Source: Kalaharituber pfeilii (lineage: Eukaryota; Ascomycota; Pezizomycetes; Pezizales; Pezizaceae). Taken from it: DNA of 64,000 nucleotides. Location: the NCBI GenBank assembly GCA_015179045.1, contig WHUZ01000005.1:1302001-1366000 (forward strand). The letters are read 5' to 3'. The notes beneath the pieces are model-generated. The model had not been told where the DNA came from. It searched no databases and was given only the letters and a program-made list of their open reading frames with translations. Shown here one piece after another: positions 58,653-64,000 of the stretch (position 1 is the first letter of the stretch; each line of letters begins with the position of its first letter). A program made the translations under genes and the position numbers.

Positions 58653-58716
58653 TGGGGTGGGAGTGGGGGTGGGGGTGGGGGTGGGGGTGGGGGGTGGGGG
58701 GTGGGGGGTGGGAGTG
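58653..58716. repeat. G-rich minisatellite (GGGGGT/GGGGGGT units)
   Basis: About ten tandem TGGGGG(G) units on the + strand. Many G-runs of 4-6 separated by single T make this a strong G-quadruplex candidate, ~0.8-0.9 kb upstream of the pde1 coding region. Confidence 0.95.
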
Positions 58717-58719
58717 GAC

Positions 58720-60840
58720 AGCGCGGGCGGGACAGCTGCTGCAGGTGGGGCCGTGGAGCGAGGGCGGACGACTTTGATCTTGCCTGCGGAAGAGCTGAGC
58801 GAAGGGCCGGGATGGTAAGTAGTTGAATCGACTCAGCAGTGGCAGAGAAGAGTGTAGACGTCGAGAACACAGGACGATCGACATGCTAAGTGCGAGCAAC
58901 ACCCGCTATCGAATGTGCATGGGCGTATGGGGCGGGTAGGAGGTGAGGCAGGGCCGCGGCCAAGGATTGGCCTGCGAGGCCTGCCAGGTCCGCGGGATGC
59001 GTGGAGCCAGGCTGCCTGCCTCCTGCCTGCCTCCTGCCTGCCTCCTGCCCGCCTCCTGCCCCCAGCCGGCGCTGGGGTCCGGCAGCAGATTGCATATCAT
59101 ACATTTCACCCCAGCCGTCGCCAGCGGATCTCTGAGTTGAACTGGTCCGGCCGTGCACCGCATACAGCGCGCCGCCGTTAGCAGAGGCGCCCACACATGT
59201 CCGGCTTCCTGGCCCCCAACCCTCCAACCCCTACATATCGACGCAATGCAATGCAGTGGCAGAGTACCCTACAGTACTCTACAGTACTCCGTACCTTTGC
59301 GCTCACCACGTCCTGCGGACGCAGCTGCTCAGGCTGGAGGCGCATATTGGGCAGCGTACCACTAGTCTCACGGGGACGTGCAGCACAATACAGTGAGGCT
59401 CGCGGACACACATGCCCAGTACCACTCTCCCTCCTGCACCCTTGATAAAAGGAAGCAGCAATGGCCCCCAATATGCACCCCCCCCACCTCCCTTTTCTCC
59501 CAACCCGGGCGCCAGGTCTACCCTGGCCCCGGTGTTGGAACACGGAACGTTAAACGCCAATCACGAAACTTAACAATTCCCCCCCGAAATGCCTCTTAAA
59601 GTAAACTGTTGTTGGTCTGTTTAGTTTGGTCAATATCATAATTCCTTGCATGCATCATCTCACATACACATGCACCCGCACTCGCACCTAGCGTTTCCTA
59701 GTCTCGTTCCACCCAGACCCTCGAAGAGAACTTTTCCCGCTCGAATTGAAACTTCCTTTGAAATATGCAACGAATACAAACCATTGGCAACCCTCTTGTT
59801 CACTGTGATCCTTCCACCAGTTGCTAAACATGGCTGCTCTATACTAGAAGTACAATTATTAATCATGCCTTCAGCATTGTACTACTACTACTACTACTAG
59901 TACTAGTACCAATTCTGGATGAGTTCGTCATGGGACCTAATGATATGGAAATGAGTTTATAATTCAAAATCGAAGAACCCTGCAAGTGTATCATTTGGCA
60001 CTACCACACCCACTAGCACCTCGCCAGAATTTCTTTCTTTTTTGAAAAAATTTATTTTTCTTAAATGTCCGATCTCAGCTCACTCTGCATCAAGATGTTG
60101 AGAAGCAGGCCAATGAAAGTCGGAAAGAAAGCCGCAAATTCAAAGAAACCGCAATCGTTGCCAAGTACACTAGCCTGGTACTTACATGCACACATCACAA
60201 GATACGAATTACCATATACTAGTACTAGTATTTTATTATGCATTGGACACTTCGTTTCAATTAATTTAGTTCCTCAGCCTCTGCCCCCAGGTCCTGCCTT
60301 CTTCAGAAAAAAACACTGATTGTGTGCGCTTGTGGCCTTTTCTCGGTTGTTGGAGCTAAACGCCCACCGCTAGCAGGGGAATTGCAGTCTCATGCCAACA
60401 AATCATTATTGCACCACGAGAACGAGTGCCAAGCCAGATTTCAAGGCACGCATACTAGATTAGCGTTTTTCTAGAAGGCCGCTAGAGCTTCCGTGCATGC
60501 GAAAGCACCCCACAATTAACACCACGATCGAGCTAATAATGTGTTTTGTGCAAGAAACGATCACCCAGAGTAACGCTTCACGAAGCACAAAGTGTGTCTC
60601 GCTATAGTCTCGAGTCCTGCTAAGCTATTGGATATACGACATCCGGCGTATGACATGTGCGAGTCATAAAACCCCATCAATCGGCACTAGTAGTCTCTGC
60701 ATCTTATGCTTACATCTACAAGCTCGGTGGGGGCTCCAGGAATTCGGAGAGACTAGACAATATGAAGTGTGCATCATATGGCAGTACTGTACATGGAGGA
60801 GTTCCCCGGACTTGAAAATGAATTTACCAATCTAATCGAT
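58720..60840. other. GC-rich then mixed intergenic DNA
   Basis: 58720-59550 is GC-rich and yields many long but meaningless frames. 59880-59905 is a (TAC)n tract. Beyond it the sequence is ordinary AT-balanced DNA without recognisable genes. Confidence 0.4.
59011..59060. repeat. 11-bp tandem repeat (GCCTGCCTCCT)
   Basis: Four to five head-to-tail units of GCCTGCCTCCT/GCCCGCCTCCT within a GC-rich patch. Confidence 0.9.
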
Positions 60841-60842
60841 TA

Positions 60843-60979
60843 CAGGTGACCCTGGCTATAATGAAGGCCCCGATTTTCTTCACTATAACCTTTGCTTGTG
60901 TATACAAAGAAACTCGCCCATCCCTTCACCATAGCCAGGTTTTCACTAAAACGAGGTTCATTATACCCAGGGTCGCCTG
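60843..60979. mobile_element. 137-bp pogo-like MITE with TA target duplication
   Basis: Starts CAGGTGACCCTGGCTATAAT and ends with the near-complement (ATTATACCCAGGGTCGCCTG); 2 mismatches over 23-25 bp. TA flanks both sides (60841-60842, 60980-60981). The CAGG..CTATAA terminal pattern resembles pogo/Tigger ends and the longer MITE at 17211, but the sequences are different families. Inner CTTCACTATAACC / CCATAGCCAGG segments may be further transposase sites. Confidence 0.88.
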
Positions 60980-60981
60980 TA

Positions 60982-63900
60982 CATTAGACAGGCTACGTAT
61001 TGATTGAACGGCTGAGTTTCACCTGTGCCAAGCTGTTCCAGAGATCCAAGCTAGTCCCGTGATCTCCACTGCTTTTTTCAATCTTATTTGTTACCTCAAC
61101 CGACTATTACTTCTTATCGTGCAACGGGAAAACTCCCATTGAACGCTATCTCCGGCTCAAAGACACAAGGCCCAAGCGCAAGTGAGCGACAGGGATACCG
61201 CGGAAAAACTTCTTGCTGTTCGTCCTCACCTCGACGGCAAGGTCACCGAAACGTTGAATATTCATTCAAAAATCTGTGGGTTGGAGAAGCAAACCATGTA
61301 TTGTGAACTGGGAACGCACAACTGTTGTGGCCTATAATCTCCGGCCCCGGTCGACGTGGCTTGCATCTGAGCACACTGTGCCTTAAATACGGCGATATGT
61401 ACGACGCTGTAGGCACCGAACGTCAGCCCTCTTCAGTTTATGCAACTTCAATTCTAATTTTCTGGAAGAATTAGAATGTGATGCATAACACATGGGAAGA
61501 AGAGCGCCACACTACCTATAACAGTTGAGATCCTAAAGATGTTCAGATTAGTCTGATTGATTGATAGCAGATTCATTACAATAGAGCAGCCCAATCAACC
61601 AATCTAACTAAACACCAAGGACCATCACCATCTAGTTTGCGCTGGAAGCACAAGGATTCCTTAGTCAAGCTTAGCAGACCATTTCTGCGCTACCATCCAT
61701 GTGGTGGTGGCGAGAAATGCTAGTTTCCTGTGGAGTGCGAGGCAGAAAACAACATGAACGGCATGCAGCATTCTCAATCTAGAACCCAAGGCACACTTTG
61801 CAATGAAGAAGGTGCATGAGGGATTTTCCTGACCATCAAGGACCCACGTCTGCATATAATACTGCACGAACCGGGAGCTCTCTAAGGCGGTGGCACTACG
61901 TTAAGTGTTACCATCATGCAAATGCAAGATACAGACTCCACAAATATGTTATCTGGACCTGCAGCCCGTTTCCATATGGATACCCTGGAAACCGCTGCTT
62001 TTGGTCTCCACACTTCCATGGATGCTGTGTACAAGTTGCTTTTTCTTGCGGGCTTTATCTTGGTGGCAACTGCAAGGCTAGAGTTACTAACCTAAGAACA
62101 GTTTGGGAGGCCACCAAGGGCCTATAAATTCTTGGGATGATTGAAGAATGTGTTATGGGGTTTACTGGACCTAAATATCCACGGAGAAGTGCGCACTGGC
62201 TCTATGTACATTCCATCTAGCCCCAGTCCAACCAAGGCAGCTTCCTAAGCAACCGAAAGGTTCATTCCATTGATGCACGGTGACACACAGCATCTGTTGT
62301 GTTACAGAACTGCGGAAGAATGTTCTTTACGGGCCTCTTGCCTGATATAGTAAGGTCACGAAAGTTTGTTTCTTGCGAATTGCGAACTCTTACGACCTTT
62401 ATGTGGAATGGAATGAGGCAGTCTACAGGGAATGTGCACGAGGTGATACACGTGATATAACTAACAATGCCCCGGTTAACAACATGGTGGTCAAGATTAC
62501 AGCAGACAGATTGGTTTAGTTCTTTGTGCAAAATGTCTCTCGAAAGGCTGAATGCAAGTAGAAGGCAAAGAAATTGAGGGCTTGGACCTGCCTTAGGCAG
62601 TCCAATATGTTTCGCAGTCTTCTCGGTGCACAGTGGCCTTACAGCCTGGTGGCCTGATTTTTTGTGCTATCCCTCGTATGAGGTGGACGTGGATGGGGTT
62701 TTTGCGTCACGGGTTTTTGCCTCCATGAGGAAATGGGAATTTTTCCACCTCATCATCAAATAATTGGTTTACTAATATATTTCGTTGCTGGAACTCGCTC
62801 TGAGCTTGGTTATTCTGTCTCATTTCTCTCTCAGTTCTCTTTCCTTCCTCTCAAGTCACATCCTTGATCAACTTTTGAAGGAGCTCGTAAGGTCACAGAA
62901 TGGGCCGCAGATGCCTCACATACTAGTTTCAGTTGACATACAAACGAGGCATTGTGTTATGTAGCTGGATTAGCACGCTTATCATAGGTACAGCTGTGTG
63001 GAGGGGGAGGAAGGGGAGGGAAAATGATACTTGTTAGCGTGAATATACACCGTGTTTGGTCACTGGTCCTAAACTGCCTTTCATCACCTACATATCTGAA
63101 TCTCTCTATGGTCTTTTGCCATCCCATGCTTTCTTGTATCATAGCTTCTCGAAATCTGAGAAACCCTTCTTTCCCGTCAACTTGTACTCCTTGCCATTCC
63201 CATTTGAAAATCCTCTAAGATTGAAGCACAGCTTTACAGTAAGCCCTAGCTAGCTAGACACACAAAATTAAATATCAAAACTCTCTGCCTTCGAGTTGAA
63301 CCCTCCCCTCTGTTTCCCTCCTCCACTCCGTTAATCTTTGCTTCCACAAATCTGGCCAGAGAGCTTCTAGTCTTTCCTAAAAAAAAATGTTACGTACAAG
63401 TTTATACAGACAGCAGTAAACCTCTCTTTGTATTTTTTAATTCTTTTAATTCTTTAATTTTATTTTTATTCTTATTTTCTGGTTTGATGAATTTCGTTAC
63501 ACTCAACAAGAGCTGTCAATGTGGGCTGAATTCACATTGAGCTTTAATTTATCTGATTTATTTCTTTTTCTTATCATATAGATGGCCTTTCCTCCATCCC
63601 CATCCACCCCCGCAGAAATTGGTACAATTATCTGCCTTCCCCCCACCCCCCAACCACCAAAAAGAAAAAGAAAATTGAAAAAAAAATTAGAAATTAAAAT
63701 AGATTAAATAAATAAAAAAAAAATAAAAAAAAAAAATATGAAAAACTCCCTAGGTTCATTCTCAACATTTTTTTATTAGAGAGATCGGGGGTTATTTATT
63801 GTTGAGGGTAACGGAGTACTTGCTAGTATATTTTATATGTGTGAAACAGGCTGTTACTTTTGTTCTCACAAATATACACCAATACGCGGGATTGCATCTC

Positions 63901-64000
63901 ATATATGAAAACAAAAAAAAAAACAAAAAAAAAACAAAAAAAAAAAAAAACACAAATTTATAGATTTACACTGAATATAGTCTGCTCATCCAATTCAGTT
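60982..64000. other. Terminal intergenic region
   Basis: No gene recognised. There is an imperfect hairpin ATTCTAATT/AATTAGAAT at 61450-61474. The last 600 bases are poly-A/T-rich (63650-63750, 63905-63955). Open frames are short and lack family resemblance. Confidence 0.4.

Overview
The window is nuclear DNA of a filamentous ascomycete. The genes are split by many short introns (about 48-115 nt) with fungal branch points (CTAAC, CTGAC or TGCTAAT) close to the acceptor. The encoded proteins are fungal housekeeping orthologues: Kap104, Kap95, PAN3, an Ear1/Ssh4 adaptor, PDE1 and others. Large AT-rich, repeat-filled spacers, about one gene per 5 kb and irregular 5' splice sites (GTTTGT, GTACGC, GTTGGT) would fit a TE-rich lineage such as Pezizomycetes. 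That placement is a guess. All splice models here were built by eye, by joining frames at GT..AG sites so that family-conserved residues run through.

Layout. 1-0.8 kb: 3' end of a transportin (Kap104-like). 2.4-4.1 kb (-): UBA/UAS/UBX membrane protein (Ubx2/Faf2 type). 5.1-8.7 kb (+): SacI + hSac2 phosphoinositide phosphatase. 11.2-14.2 kb (-): importin beta-1 (Kap95). 14.2-18.8 kb: a spacer with a pogo-type MITE, another TIR family and a 2.1-kb-spaced inverted repeat. 18.8-21.5 kb (+): PAN3. 23.3-25.0 kb (+): phosphatidylserine-decarboxylase-like enzyme. 25.7-26.7 kb (-): GNAT acetyltransferase. 27.5-29.7 kb (-): unrecognised 675-aa protein with two PAM2 (poly(A)-binding-protein-binding) motifs. 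30.9-33.0 kb (+): DENN-type protein of the DENND11/LCHN class. 35.1-36.7 kb (-): Ear1/Ssh4-type SPRY adaptor for Rsp5. 40.6-42.3 kb (+): NIPA-type Mg2+ transporter. 42.3-50.1 kb: gene desert with a broken pogo transposon that carries a nested hAT MITE. 50.1-51.7 kb (-): VHS-like/GAT-domain trafficking adaptor. 51.7-56.1 kb: spacer with an inverted-repeat element. 56.1-57.8 kb (-): class II cAMP phosphodiesterase (PDE1). 57.9-64 kb: spacer with G-rich and GC-rich minisatellites and a 137-bp TA-flanked MITE.

The genes do not form a cluster with one function. There are recurring themes: two importin-beta family receptors; two proteins carrying PAM2 motifs (PAN3 and the unknown protein), both expected to dock on poly(A)-binding protein; and several endomembrane/lipid proteins (Sac phosphatase, PSD-like enzyme, DENN, Ear1, GAT adaptor, NIPA). 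No RNA genes, CRISPR arrays, phage or biosynthetic clusters were seen. The best candidates for something undescribed are the double-PAM2 protein and the non-autonomous transposon families.
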